Position numbers and translations under genes: made by a program. The notes under the pieces are model-generated. The model was not told the DNA's origin. It ran no database searches and worked only from the letters and a program-made list of their open reading frames with translations. From contig DGQP01000004.1 in NCBI GenBank assembly GCA_002400415.1, positions 186,001 to 250,000 of the forward strand: a DNA stretch of 64,000 nucleotides. The letters are read 5' to 3'. Position 1 is the stretch's first letter, and each line of letters starts with the position of its first letter. The stretch is from Chitinophagaceae bacterium UBA4411. Lineage in GTDB: Bacteria; Bacteroidota; Bacteroidia; Chitinophagales; Chitinophagaceae. This document shows, piece by piece, positions 14,479-22,544 of this stretch.

Positions 14479-15819
14479 TTATTTAGTTGTTGCGGTTAAA
14501 AAGCTGATATAAGCAGCTGTAGTATTTTGACTGAAAATGGCCTGCGCCAGTCCCAGTTTTTGTTGTGATAATTGTGTTTGTGCCATCAGTACATCGGTAC
14601 TGTTCACCAATCCCTGTTCATAACGGTCCTGCAGGATGCGCAGCGCTTCTGCTGCATTTTGTATGGCAGAATGTTGCTGGTTAATTTTGTATTGCGCATC
14701 GGCGAACTGGCGGATTGTTTTGTTCAACTCCAGCTGGCTTTGTTGCTGCTGATAGGAGAGTTGCTCTGTTAATTTGCTCTTTTCAATATTTTGTGTGGCG
14801 ATCTTATTTTTTGTGCTGTTCCCTTTGAAGATATCCCAGGATAGCTGCACACCGGCCAGGTAGGAATCAGCCCCGAAGCCCAGCATACTATTATCGTTCA
14901 GCTGGTAAGACGCAAAGGCATTTATTTTGGGCAAATAACTTTTCCGGGATGATTCAATCATCAGTTCAGAAGCTTTGATCGCTTTCTGCATGGCGGCAAA
15001 ATCAGAACGGTTTGCAGGAATAACGGCCCCCATTGCCGTAGCGGAAGATTGTTGCCCGGCTTTATCAACTGTATAAACGGTTCCATAGGGGCGGTTCATC
15101 AGGAGGCTGAGATAATCAGAAGCGTTCTGTATATTACTTTTTGCTTCAGCCAGGCTGGTCTCTACAGAACGGATCCATACTTTTACGTTCAATGCATCAG
15201 ACTGCTGCATCAGTCCTTCTTTAACCCGGTTGTCAGTGAATGTGTACATGGCATTGGCAGAACGCAATGCTTCTTCTAACACTTCAGCAGCATCATACGA
15301 TAATTGAATTTGCATATAGGCTTTCTGTACTTCAAAAGCCAGGTATTCTTTAGTCCGTTGTGTTTTTAATTTGTATAATTCGATTTGCGTTGCTGCGGCT
15401 TTACGCATATACAGCATATCAAGGTTCAGGATCGGTTGCTTCATTTGCAATTTTGTTATGAAGTCAGACCTGTTACCCGGATCGTTCAGTAATGCAGGCG
15501 CAAAATCGGATTGCTGAACAGATTGTTGCTGCAGTTTGAATCCAAAAGCATTGAGAGGATTATTGGTCGTCATTGCTGAATAAGAAAGATCAAGCTGGGG
15601 GAGAAAGACAGCATCGGTTTCTTTCCATTTTGCTGCAGCAATTTTTTCATCAATACCGGCCAGTTGTACATCTTTATTGTTCGCAAGCGCAGAGTCAACA
15701 GCTTCCTGCAGGGTGATTTTCCGGGATAGTTCCTGTGCCATTACCCCGGAAACAGGCAAGAGCAAACTCAGACAATACCATACGGCCCTTACAAAAAAAT
15801 TCCAAATATGATTCAGCAT
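14479..15819 (-). CDS. TolC-type outer-membrane efflux channel
   Basis: The protein has 446 residues from the ATG at 15819 (MLNHIWNFFVRAVWYCLSLL signal, ending VMAQE). A longer frame reaches 15870, but a promoter -7 box at 15834-15841 lies inside that extension, so the shorter start is preferred. Two outer-membrane-factor repeats are visible: ITLQEAVDSALANNKDVQLA at the start, and a second half with AMQKAIKASELMIESSRKS, then ASYQLNDNSMLGF and LSWDIFKGNSTKNKI. The C-terminal helix reads GLVNSTDVLMAQTQLSQQKL. It forms the trimeric exit duct of the RND system and is the first gene of the operon. Confidence 0.92.
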   Translation of the reverse strand: MLNHIWNFFVRAVWYCLSLLLPVSGVMAQELSRKITLQEAVDSALANNKDVQLAGIDEKIAAAKWKETDAVFLPQLDLSYSAMTTNNPLNAFGFKLQQQSVQQSDFAPALLNDPGNRSDFITKLQMKQPILNLDMLYMRKAAATQIELYKLKTQRTKEYLAFEVQKAYMQIQLSYDAAEVLEEALRSANAMYTFTDNRVKEGLMQQSDALNVKVWIRSVETSLAEAKSNIQNASDYLSLLMNRPYGTVYTVDKAGQQSSATAMGAVIPANRSDFAAMQKAIKASELMIESSRKSYLPKINAFASYQLNDNSMLGFGADSYLAGVQLSWDIFKGNSTKNKIATQNIEKSKLTEQLSYQQQQSQLELNKTIRQFADAQYKINQQHSAIQNAAEALRILQDRYEQGLVNSTDVLMAQTQLSQQKLGLAQAIFSQNTTAAYISFLTATTK

Positions 15820-15833
15820 GTAATAAATTTTGG

Positions 15834-15841
15834 CAAAACTA
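15834..15841 (-). promoter_or_regulatory. Bacteroidota -7 promoter element of efflux operon
   Basis: On the minus strand TAGTTTTG matches the TAnnTTTG -7 consensus of the Bacteroidota primary sigma factor and lies 14 bp upstream of the preferred start. No clear TTTG is seen at the -33 position, so expression may be weak or activator-dependent. Confidence 0.45.
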
Positions 15842-15935
15842 TTCCTGCCATCATTCATTAACCGTGACATAAATCACTGATACATTTCGCCGTCTATGTG
15901 TGTTTAAAATTGTTACAGGAAAGAATATAAAAAGA

Positions 15936-15965
15936 AAACCGCCCTGTTTGTGAACAGGACGGTTT
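15936..15965 (-). terminator. Intrinsic terminator after coiled-coil gene
   Basis: AAACCGCCCTGTT pairs with AACAGGACGGTTT (one mismatch) around a 4-nt loop. On the minus strand it is followed by a T-rich tract (TTCTTTTTA). It ends the transcript of the gene at 15991. Confidence 0.8.
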
Positions 15966-15990
15966 GTTGCAGGAGTTTATACCACTGCTT

Positions 15991-16962
15991 TTAACCGAAT
16001 AAACCACCTTTTTTCAGGCTTCTTACACCTTCACCAATTTTGAAGCCGTTATGATAAATTTCAATTTTATAATTGCCGGTCTGGAAATCACTCTGACGAA
16101 TCGGGAACTGCACCGGTTTACGGCTGCCTTGTTCATATTCGATAGGAATTTTAGCTGTATATACTTTATCGCCATCAGTGCGGGTTGTTAAAGACATTCC
16201 GCCTTCTGAAATTGTTTTACCATCCGGTGCTGTTACGATCAGGTACATATCAGCCGGGCCGGATTTTGCAATACGGTTCTCCACGTCAAATGATACTACG
16301 AGTTTATCCACTCTTTTTGCTGTGGTCGTTGCCTTTTCTTTACCACCTTTCTTTTCATTTACTGCAGCGATCTGGATATTAGAGGCACTGAAAGTAGATG
16401 CCACATCCACTGTTTTTTCCAGTTCTTCTTTTTGCGTGGTGGTGCTTTGCAGGTTTTGTTCAAGGTCAGATTTTTCCTGTTTCAATGTGCTGTTGGAAGC
16501 GGTCAGTTCCTGGTTTTCACCGGTCAGTCTTGTTACTTCCGCTTCAAGTCCTGTGATCTTGTCATTCAGTTCAGCGATCAGGGTTCTTGCTCTTTTCAGT
16601 TCAGCGTCTGTGGCATTCTTTTTATTCAGGATGCTACGGATTTCTTTTTTCTTGGCGTCAATCTCCTGTTGTAAGGCTGATTTTTCACCCTGCAGGTTAT
16701 TATTGGCGCCGGTGATTGAATCGAGGCGCATTTCAGCATCATCATACATTGATTTCAGGGAATCACGCTGGGACATATAGCTCATCGCCTGGTTTTCGCC
16801 ATCCTGGATTTTTTCGTTGGTCTTATTTTTATCATACAATAAGTAACCCCATGTGCCTAAAAGACCTGCTGCCAGCAAAATAATAAGCAGGTTCTTATTG
16901 CTTTTATTATTTTTTGGAGGTTGTGCCTGGGGACTGGCAGATGGATAATTTGTGTTTGTCAT
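15991..16962 (-). CDS. Membrane-anchored coiled-coil protein, paralogue of 8466
   Basis: The protein has 323 residues. It has a Pro/Asn-rich cytoplasmic tail (~25 residues), a membrane helix (LLIILLAAGLLGTWGYLLYD), a long coiled coil (about 40-180, e.g. LIAELNDKITGLEAEVTRL and TLKQEKSDLEQNLQ), then a C-terminal beta domain (DKLVVSFDVENR, MYLIVTAPDGKTI, GNYKIEIYHNGFKIGEG). The same arrangement and end motif occur in the gene at 8466. Function is unknown; a periplasm-facing structural or scaffolding role is likely from its shape. It is monocistronic between its own terminator and the divergent holA. Confidence 0.75.
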   Translation of the reverse strand: MTNTNYPSASPQAQPPKNNKSNKNLLIILLAAGLLGTWGYLLYDKNKTNEKIQDGENQAMSYMSQRDSLKSMYDDAEMRLDSITGANNNLQGEKSALQQEIDAKKKEIRSILNKKNATDAELKRARTLIAELNDKITGLEAEVTRLTGENQELTASNSTLKQEKSDLEQNLQSTTTQKEELEKTVDVASTFSASNIQIAAVNEKKGGKEKATTTAKRVDKLVVSFDVENRIAKSGPADMYLIVTAPDGKTISEGGMSLTTRTDGDKVYTAKIPIEYEQGSRKPVQFPIRQSDFQTGNYKIEIYHNGFKIGEGVRSLKKGGLFG

Positions 16963-17160
16963 ACTAATGATTTTAATGTTTTACGATTTTTTCCGGTTAA
17001 AAGAATTGGACTTTTGGCAGCCCCGGTTTTGAACCGGTTCTCTAAATTAACCGCTGGTACCCGAAATTCCGAAAACCGTGCCAGAAAGTTCCGGTTGCAT
17101 GAATAAAAGTTAATTTTTTGTGTACTGCTGCAACTACCAAAGACTGTATCTTAGCGTTTT

Positions 17161-18162
17161 ATGGCCGTAGAAAAGATCATCAGCGAATGGAAGAAAAATT
17201 CCTTCAAGCCGGTTTACTGGCTGGAAGGTGAGGAGGAGTATTATATTGATAAGGCAGTGGATTATGCCGAGCATCATATCCTGCCGGAAAGCGAAGCTTC
17301 CTTTAATCTTACTGTTTTTTATGGCCGGGATGCCAACTGGGCGGATGTGATCAATGCCTGCCGCCGTTATCCCATGTTTGCAGAAAGACAGGTGGTTATT
17401 TTGAAAGAAGCACAACAGATGCGGGATGTGGAGAAACTGGAAGCCTATGTCGGTAACCCGCTTCATTCCACCGTGTTCGTGGTTTCTTATAAGGATAAAA
17501 AAGTGGATGGCCGCACCAGCTTTGCCAAAACGTTAAAGGCAAAAGCAGTACTGGTAACCACCAGGAAAATGTATGACAGCAAATTGCCGGAATGGACACA
17601 GGAACTGGTAGAGTCAAGAGGGCTGACCATTTCTGCAAAGGGACTTGCTTTATTGGTGGACCATATCGGTAATGACCTTTCCCGTATCGAAAACGAGATT
17701 GATAAATTATCGGTGAATCTTGGCAAGCGGAAAGGGATCACCGAAGAGGATATCGAAGAGTTTATTGGCGTCAGTAAAGACTTTAATGTATTTGAGCTCC
17801 AGGCAGCTTTGGCGAAGAAGGACCTGTCCAAAGCCATCCGTATCATCCGGTATTTTGAAGCAAACCCGAAGTCAGCCCCGATCCAGCTGGTGCTTCCGTC
17901 TTTATATAGTTTCTTCAGCAAAGTGTTTATGGTCTTTGGTGCAGGCAGTCATGATGAAAAATCAGTGGCTGCGGCACTGGGTATTAATCCCTATTTTATC
18001 AAAGACTATATGCAGGCAGCAAACCTGTATAAATTTGAGGGTGTTGAGAAGATATTACTGCTCCTGCACACCTATAACCTCAAAAGTGTTGGGGTGAATG
18101 ATGCCGGAACGGAAGATGCTTCACTGATGAAAGAAATGGTCGTGAAAATGATGACCGCCTGA
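17161..18162 (+). CDS. holA: DNA polymerase III delta subunit
   Basis: The protein has 333 residues, the usual length for HolA. Characteristic stretches are KPVYWLEGEEEYYIDKAVD near the N-terminus (the delta family's degenerate nucleotide-binding region), ACRRYPMFAERQVVILKEAQ, LLVDHIGNDLSRIENEIDKL (about 160-180) and FIGVSKDFNVFELQAALAKK. The protein opens the beta sliding clamp as part of the clamp-loader complex in the cytosol. It starts at an ATG just 49 bp before the TTTATGGCC context ends and converges with rlmH, with only 2 bp between the stops. Confidence 0.95.
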   Translation: MAVEKIISEWKKNSFKPVYWLEGEEEYYIDKAVDYAEHHILPESEASFNLTVFYGRDANWADVINACRRYPMFAERQVVILKEAQQMRDVEKLEAYVGNPLHSTVFVVSYKDKKVDGRTSFAKTLKAKAVLVTTRKMYDSKLPEWTQELVESRGLTISAKGLALLVDHIGNDLSRIENEIDKLSVNLGKRKGITEEDIEEFIGVSKDFNVFELQAALAKKDLSKAIRIIRYFEANPKSAPIQLVLPSLYSFFSKVFMVFGAGSHDEKSVAAALGINPYFIKDYMQAANLYKFEGVEKILLLLHTYNLKSVGVNDAGTEDASLMKEMVVKMMTA

Positions 18163-18164
18163 TT

Positions 18165-18638
18165 TTATTTGTGATGGTATTTTTCATTCTTCAGGATGCT
18201 GCAGGCGCGGTAAATACCTTCTGCTAAAATTAACCTGACTAATTGGTGAGGGAACGTAAGCCGGGAAAGGCTCCATTTATAATTAGCCCTTTTCATCACT
18301 GTCTCATCAATACCAAAAGCCCCGCCGATCAGGAATACAACTTGTTTACTGCTTTCATTGGCCCTTGCCTGGATGAATGCAGCTAATTCTTCTGAATTCA
18401 GTTCTTTTCCTCTTTCATCTAATGCAACCAGGTAATCCTCTTTGCCGGTTGTATTCAGGATGAGTTCGCCTTCTTTTTTCTTCAGTTCCTGTTCGCTTAA
18501 TGCCGCTGCATTTTTGGGAACGGGGATAATATCCCATTCTACTTTATAATAGCGGGAAATGCGGCTGCTGAATTCCTCCACACCTGCTTTTACGTAAGGC
18601 TCATGTGATTTACCGATAGCCCGGAAAATTATTTTCAT
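18165..18638 (-). CDS. rlmH: 23S rRNA (pseudouridine-1915 N3)-methyltransferase
   Basis: The protein has 157 residues, standard for the SPOUT enzyme RlmH, which methylates pseudouridine 1915 of 23S rRNA in the assembled 70S ribosome using SAM. The SAM-binding knot motif VVFLIGGAFGID (about 100-110) and the C-terminal signature WSLSRLTFPHQLVRLILAEG then IYRA and NEKYHH are present. The family usually has EQ(I/L)YRA; here the Gln is Gly (EGIYRA), a minor variation. Confidence 0.95.
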   Translation of the reverse strand: MKIIFRAIGKSHEPYVKAGVEEFSSRISRYYKVEWDIIPVPKNAAALSEQELKKKEGELILNTTGKEDYLVALDERGKELNSEELAAFIQARANESSKQVVFLIGGAFGIDETVMKRANYKWSLSRLTFPHQLVRLILAEGIYRACSILKNEKYHHK

Positions 18639-18676
18639 GCTGAATAATAGGCTGTGAAGTTAGCGACATGTTTAGT

Positions 18677-18748
18677 TGCCACAAAGGCACCAGGTCACAA
18701 AGAGTGCTTATCCGTTTCTTTTCTTCGTGCCGCAGTGTCTTTGTGGCA
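18677..18748. repeat. Degenerate palindromic intergenic repeat
   Basis: The arms TGCCACAAAG (18677-18686) and CTTTGTGGCA (18739-18748) are perfect inverted repeats. Similarity extends inward: one arm reads TGCCACAAAGGCACCAGG, and the reverse complement of the other reads TGCCACAAAGACACTGCG. It lies between rlmH and the M16 pair. A related repeat with CCCGCAAAG arms is at 36338-36395. Repeats of this pattern look like REP/MITE-type intergenic palindromes. Confidence 0.65.
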
Positions 18749-18784
18749 GGTATTTAGTTCAAACGTTTATGTTATTTATGATTC

Positions 18785-20182
18785 TTAAAAAGCTTTCTTT
18801 ACTTCTTCTTTGATCTGTACTTCCGTTACAGGGCCATATTTCTCAGCTATTTTCTTAATATCGGCTGATTTGCCAACCAGTACAAATTGCAGTTTGTCTT
18901 TCGGAAAATACTTAGCGATGATTGCTTTGGCTTTGTCTAATGTAAGACCATCCACATTTTTTTCAAAATTGTTGATGAAAGATTCATTAAAGTTGTACCA
19001 GAACATTTGTGTTAAAAGGCCTGCCAGCTGGCCGGCTGTTTCAAAGCGGGGCGGAAATTGTCCTTTCACATAATTCTTGGCAGAAGCCAGTGCATTTTCA
19101 TCAATGCCGGTACTGTGCAGTTTGTTTAGTACTTCCAGCGCTTTATCAATGGCAGGCTCAGTTGTTTTGCCTGCGGTAAAAGTGGAGATAACAAATGTTC
19201 CTGCATTCTTTAACGGGGAGAAACGGCTGTTGGCGCCATAGGTAAGGCCGGTGTTCACCCGTAATTCATCATTGAGCATGGAAGTGAAACGCCCCCCGAA
19301 TAATGTATTCACCACGTCAATGGCTACATAATCAGGATTATTGCGGGGAATACCCGGAGCCCCGATATAGAAAGTGGTTTCCCGGGCATCATCTTTATTG
19401 ATCAGTAATACACGATTGCCGGCAGGTGGGGTAACCGGTTTGGAAGCGAGGTTGACCTGGGCTTTGGCTCCCTTTTTCCAGCCGGAGAATAATGCCGTGA
19501 TCTTTGATTTCATTTCAGCAGTATTGAAGTCGCCAACGACCGAAATGGCTGAACCTTCAGGTAAATAATTTTCCTGGTAAAATTTTTTGAGATCATCCAC
19601 CGTAAGCGTTGAAACAGTTGATATTTTTCCCTGGATGATATTGCCATATACATGATCACCGTACATAAACTTATCAAAATAGGCGCCGATCACGGAACGG
19701 GGGCTTTCTTTTTGCTGTTCTAATGAAACCAGCAGGCGTTTTTTTTCTTTTTCAAATTCGGCTGCATCAAAAGCAGGCTCCAGCAATACTTCTTTGATCA
19801 GTCCCAGTATTTTGTCTTTATCTTTTGCAGCAAATTTGGAAGAAAGCCCGGCTGATTCTTTGGAGGCATATGTACTTATGGAAGCCCCGGCAAAATCCAG
19901 TTCTTCATCTAATTTGGCTTTGGGAAAGTTTTTGGTACCATGTTTCAATGCCGTTGCCGTTAAGGAGGCCAGCCCTGCTTTTTCGCCATCATAGATAGCG
20001 CCGGCCGGCAATATCACGGATACACTTATCACAGGAACTTCTTTTTGTTCCATCAGGTAAACCGTGAACCCGTTCTTTAATTTGAATTTTTCGTATTTCG
20101 GCAGTTGGTAGCCCTGTGCTGAAAGTTGCATCGCAACGGTGAGCAGCAAAGCGAAAATGAATAAACGTTTTATGTATTGCAT
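18785..20182 (-). CDS. M16 peptidase family subunit, inactive-type (lacks HxxEH)
   Basis: The protein has 465 residues with signal peptide (LFIFALLLTVAMQLSAQG). The M16 fold is clear: FKLKNGFTVYLMEQKEVPVI, GLASLTATALKHGT at the zinc site position, SAISVVGDFNTAEM, and the C-terminal FTSMLNDELRVNTGLTYGAN with the conserved Arg/Tyr pair. At the metal site the expected HxxEH is absent (ASLTATALKHG), so this is the non-catalytic partner. It follows the catalytic M16 gene (20211) by 28 bp in the same operon. The pair most likely forms a periplasmic heterodimer in which this subunit supplies the Arg/Tyr substrate-binding residues. Its substrate is unknown. Confidence 0.9.
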   Translation of the reverse strand: MQYIKRLFIFALLLTVAMQLSAQGYQLPKYEKFKLKNGFTVYLMEQKEVPVISVSVILPAGAIYDGEKAGLASLTATALKHGTKNFPKAKLDEELDFAGASISTYASKESAGLSSKFAAKDKDKILGLIKEVLLEPAFDAAEFEKEKKRLLVSLEQQKESPRSVIGAYFDKFMYGDHVYGNIIQGKISTVSTLTVDDLKKFYQENYLPEGSAISVVGDFNTAEMKSKITALFSGWKKGAKAQVNLASKPVTPPAGNRVLLINKDDARETTFYIGAPGIPRNNPDYVAIDVVNTLFGGRFTSMLNDELRVNTGLTYGANSRFSPLKNAGTFVISTFTAGKTTEPAIDKALEVLNKLHSTGIDENALASAKNYVKGQFPPRFETAGQLAGLLTQMFWYNFNESFINNFEKNVDGLTLDKAKAIIAKYFPKDKLQFVLVGKSADIKKIAEKYGPVTEVQIKEEVKKAF

Positions 20183-20210
20183 AATGAATTTCTTTAGTAG
20201 TCTGGTAATA

Positions 20211-21524
20211 TTATTCGTTGGTGTTTGATTTCAATATTCCCACCGTACGGGCTGATTTGCTGAAATATTTATTGGCCACCCTTTTCACGTCATCAATTGT
20301 TACTTTATTGAACTCAGCAGGGGCGTCAAACATTTTTTTATAATCACCAAAGAACACTTCGTAAGTGCCGATATTGTTGGATTTGCCATTGATGGTCTCC
20401 ACCTGCCCGTAAAATTCCATCAGCTTCTGGTTTTTTATTTTTTGCAATTCGTTTTCGCTGATACCGTCTTTTTTGATCTTTTCAATCTCTTCATAGATGG
20501 CTTTCTCCAGGTCGTTTTCGTTAACTCCTTTACTGGCTACTGCATAGAACTGGAAAAGGGTGGGGTCAAAACTCTGGTCATACCCGGTAAATACTGAAGT
20601 GGCTAATTGTTTTTTATCAACCAGCTCGGTATAAAGCCGTGAAGATTTACCACTGCTGAGTATATCACTCAGGATGACCAGCGGGTAATAATCGGCATGT
20701 TTTGCTTCCGGCGCTTTGTATGCGATCATCAGGTAAGGCGTGGCCACATCTTTCTGCACCAGTATCCTTCTTTCACCGGTTTGTGGTGGCTCCACGGTAT
20801 GCACAGGGGGAGGTGGCGCCTGTGCGGCGATAGGTTCAATATATTTTTCGGCCAGTTTCTTAACATCATCTGCTTTCACACTGCCGGATACGACCACCAC
20901 GCAATTATTCGGGGCATAATAAGTTTTGAAATAACGTTCCAGGTCGGATTGTTTCCAGTTTTTCATATCATCTTCATAACCGATCACAGGCCAGTGATAA
21001 GGATGTTCCTGGAAAGCAGTGGCCTGCACCTGCTGCCCGAGCAAATTCCAGGGGGAGTTTTCAAGACCAGTACTTCTTTCGCTGAGTACAACGCCTCTCT
21101 CGCTTTCCACCATTTTAGGATCAATGCTGAGACTGGCGATGCGGTCGCCTTCCAGGTCAAAGATCACTTCCATGGCCGAAGAAGGGAACCAGTTGGTGTA
21201 GACAGTTACATTTTCAGTGGTGTAAGCGTTATTTGCACCGCCATTGAACTCCATGGTCTGGTCAAATAATTTGGGACCATATTTTTTAGCGCCGTTGAAC
21301 ATCATATGCTCAAAGAAATGGGAGAGACCGGTGATACCCTGGTATTCATTCCGGCTGCCTACTTTGTAGAAAAGGTACATATTGGCGTTGGGGATAGAAT
21401 AATCTTCCACTACGAGGAATTTCATCCCGTTTTTAAGAACAAATGTTTTTACATCATCTGCTTTCATCTGGGAACGGCCGAAGAGTGCCGGAAGCAGTAA
21501 GGCAATAAGAAATAGTTTTTTCAT
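20211..21524 (-). CDS. M16 zinc peptidase, catalytic subunit
   Basis: The protein has 437 residues from ATG at 21524, which begins a signal peptide (MKKLFLIALLLPALFGRSQ); a longer frame upstream has no signal and is not preferred. The inverted zinc motif HxxEH is HFFEH at residues 69-73, with the distal Glu in ERGVVLSE near 142-149. Other M16 features are FNGGANNAYTTENVTVYTNW and SGKSSRLYTELVDKKQLA. It is a secreted metallopeptidase acting with the neighbouring inactive-type subunit, comparable to processing-peptidase heterodimers. It is the first gene of the two-gene operon. Confidence 0.92.
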   Translation of the reverse strand: MKKLFLIALLLPALFGRSQMKADDVKTFVLKNGMKFLVVEDYSIPNANMYLFYKVGSRNEYQGITGLSHFFEHMMFNGAKKYGPKLFDQTMEFNGGANNAYTTENVTVYTNWFPSSAMEVIFDLEGDRIASLSIDPKMVESERGVVLSERSTGLENSPWNLLGQQVQATAFQEHPYHWPVIGYEDDMKNWKQSDLERYFKTYYAPNNCVVVVSGSVKADDVKKLAEKYIEPIAAQAPPPPVHTVEPPQTGERRILVQKDVATPYLMIAYKAPEAKHADYYPLVILSDILSSGKSSRLYTELVDKKQLATSVFTGYDQSFDPTLFQFYAVASKGVNENDLEKAIYEEIEKIKKDGISENELQKIKNQKLMEFYGQVETINGKSNNIGTYEVFFGDYKKMFDAPAEFNKVTIDDVKRVANKYFSKSARTVGILKSNTNE

Positions 21525-21589
21525 ATATAGTTTTTGTGCGTTTAAATGTAAGGAATGATCGGCAGACCGGCCGGTTGATTTTAATGAAT

Positions 21590-21616
21590 GAAAAATCCGC
21601 CACACAGGCGGCGGAT
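21590..21616 (-). terminator. Intrinsic terminator after FecR-like gene
   Basis: ATCCGCC and GGCGGAT form a 7-bp stem with an 8-nt loop. On the minus strand it is followed by TTTTTC. It ends the CHASE2/FecR-like operon. Confidence 0.75.
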
Positions 21617-21642
21617 CTGCTAAAAGAAATACAGGTAATAGC

Positions 21643-22542
21643 TTATTTTATTTCATAGTCTTTTTTAAAGGACATCAGCGTGGACCGGTAAAGGGGAACA
21701 TCAGGTGCCAGGGTTGCTGCTTTTGAATAATACTGATAGGCTTCCGCCAGGTAATGGGCATCTTCCAGCAGGAATCCCAGCCGGTAGGCTTCTTCCGCTG
21801 CATTTTCAAAAGCGCCGGCTGAAGCTTTTAATGCAGCCAGGGTTGACTGGAAACTTTCCTTTGTTACATAGTTCAATACTTTTAACTCATCATTGTTTTC
21901 CCCTTTTACAGCAGCTGTCCATAAGTAAGTATTGCCGGTTTTTAATTTAGCAGCAAAGTTTTGTATAGGTATTTTCAGTTTACCCACTACGGTTTTAAAA
22001 GCCGGACTTGTTGTATTATCTGTATTGAATAAAGAGAACTCAAAGTCTTTTACATCGGCATAAGATTTCCAGGATAAGGGGAATTCTCCTCCGGAGTAAT
22101 TCACCGTATCCAGCCTCGGATCGATCCAGATATTATTAACAGAACGGCTGACGGCCCCGACGGTGTTCATGAATTTTTTCCGGTCGCTCCCCGGCGAGCT
22201 GCCTGCTTTGGTCATTTGTGCCCACACATATTTTACATAATTGGCGCTAACGGAGCTGGTGGATACTTTGCAGGAGTCGCCAAAAGAGCTTAATGTATAG
22301 GTCCCGGCTTTGCTGATGCTGAACATAGCGGCTTCATTACAGATCAGTGTTACCGTACCGCCGGCTGCCACTTTGATGCTGGCGGCACTGTTCAGCATTT
22401 TGCCCACTTTAGCCTTGCTTTCCACTTTATTTTCAATAACAGCTATATTCCCTTTATAACTGTAAATAAGGAAGCCATTGTCCTGTGCCCGGAGCAGGTA
22501 AATACCCAGTAAGCAGGCGGATAATAAAAGGAATTTTTTCAT
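21643..22542 (-). CDS. Secreted FecR-like domain protein, partner of CHASE2 protein
   Basis: The protein has 299 residues. ATG at 22542 starts a signal peptide (MKKFLLLSACLLGIYLLRAQ); the longer frame begins at a TTG and would overlap the preceding stop. Residues ~25-95 look like a FecR-type beta domain (YKGNIAVIENKVE, KVGKMLNSAASIKV, GGTVTLICNEAAMF). A middle beta region follows (NNIWIDPRLDTVNYSGGEFP; FEFSLFNTDN), and a TPR-like helical end (AYQYYSKAATLAPDVPLY). It follows the CHASE2 gene by 2 bp. FecR-like domains beside CHASE2 proteins suggest a periplasmic sensing pair; the signal is unknown. Confidence 0.65.
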   Translation of the reverse strand: MKKFLLLSACLLGIYLLRAQDNGFLIYSYKGNIAVIENKVESKAKVGKMLNSAASIKVAAGGTVTLICNEAAMFSISKAGTYTLSSFGDSCKVSTSSVSANYVKYVWAQMTKAGSSPGSDRKKFMNTVGAVSRSVNNIWIDPRLDTVNYSGGEFPLSWKSYADVKDFEFSLFNTDNTTSPAFKTVVGKLKIPIQNFAAKLKTGNTYLWTAAVKGENNDELKVLNYVTKESFQSTLAALKASAGAFENAAEEAYRLGFLLEDAHYLAEAYQYYSKAATLAPDVPLYRSTLMSFKKDYEIK

Positions 22543-22544
22543 GT

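Noticed and set aside
18761..18768. AAACGTTT as a LacI operator
   Set aside because: It lies 3' of the M16 gene, not in a promoter region; probably chance.
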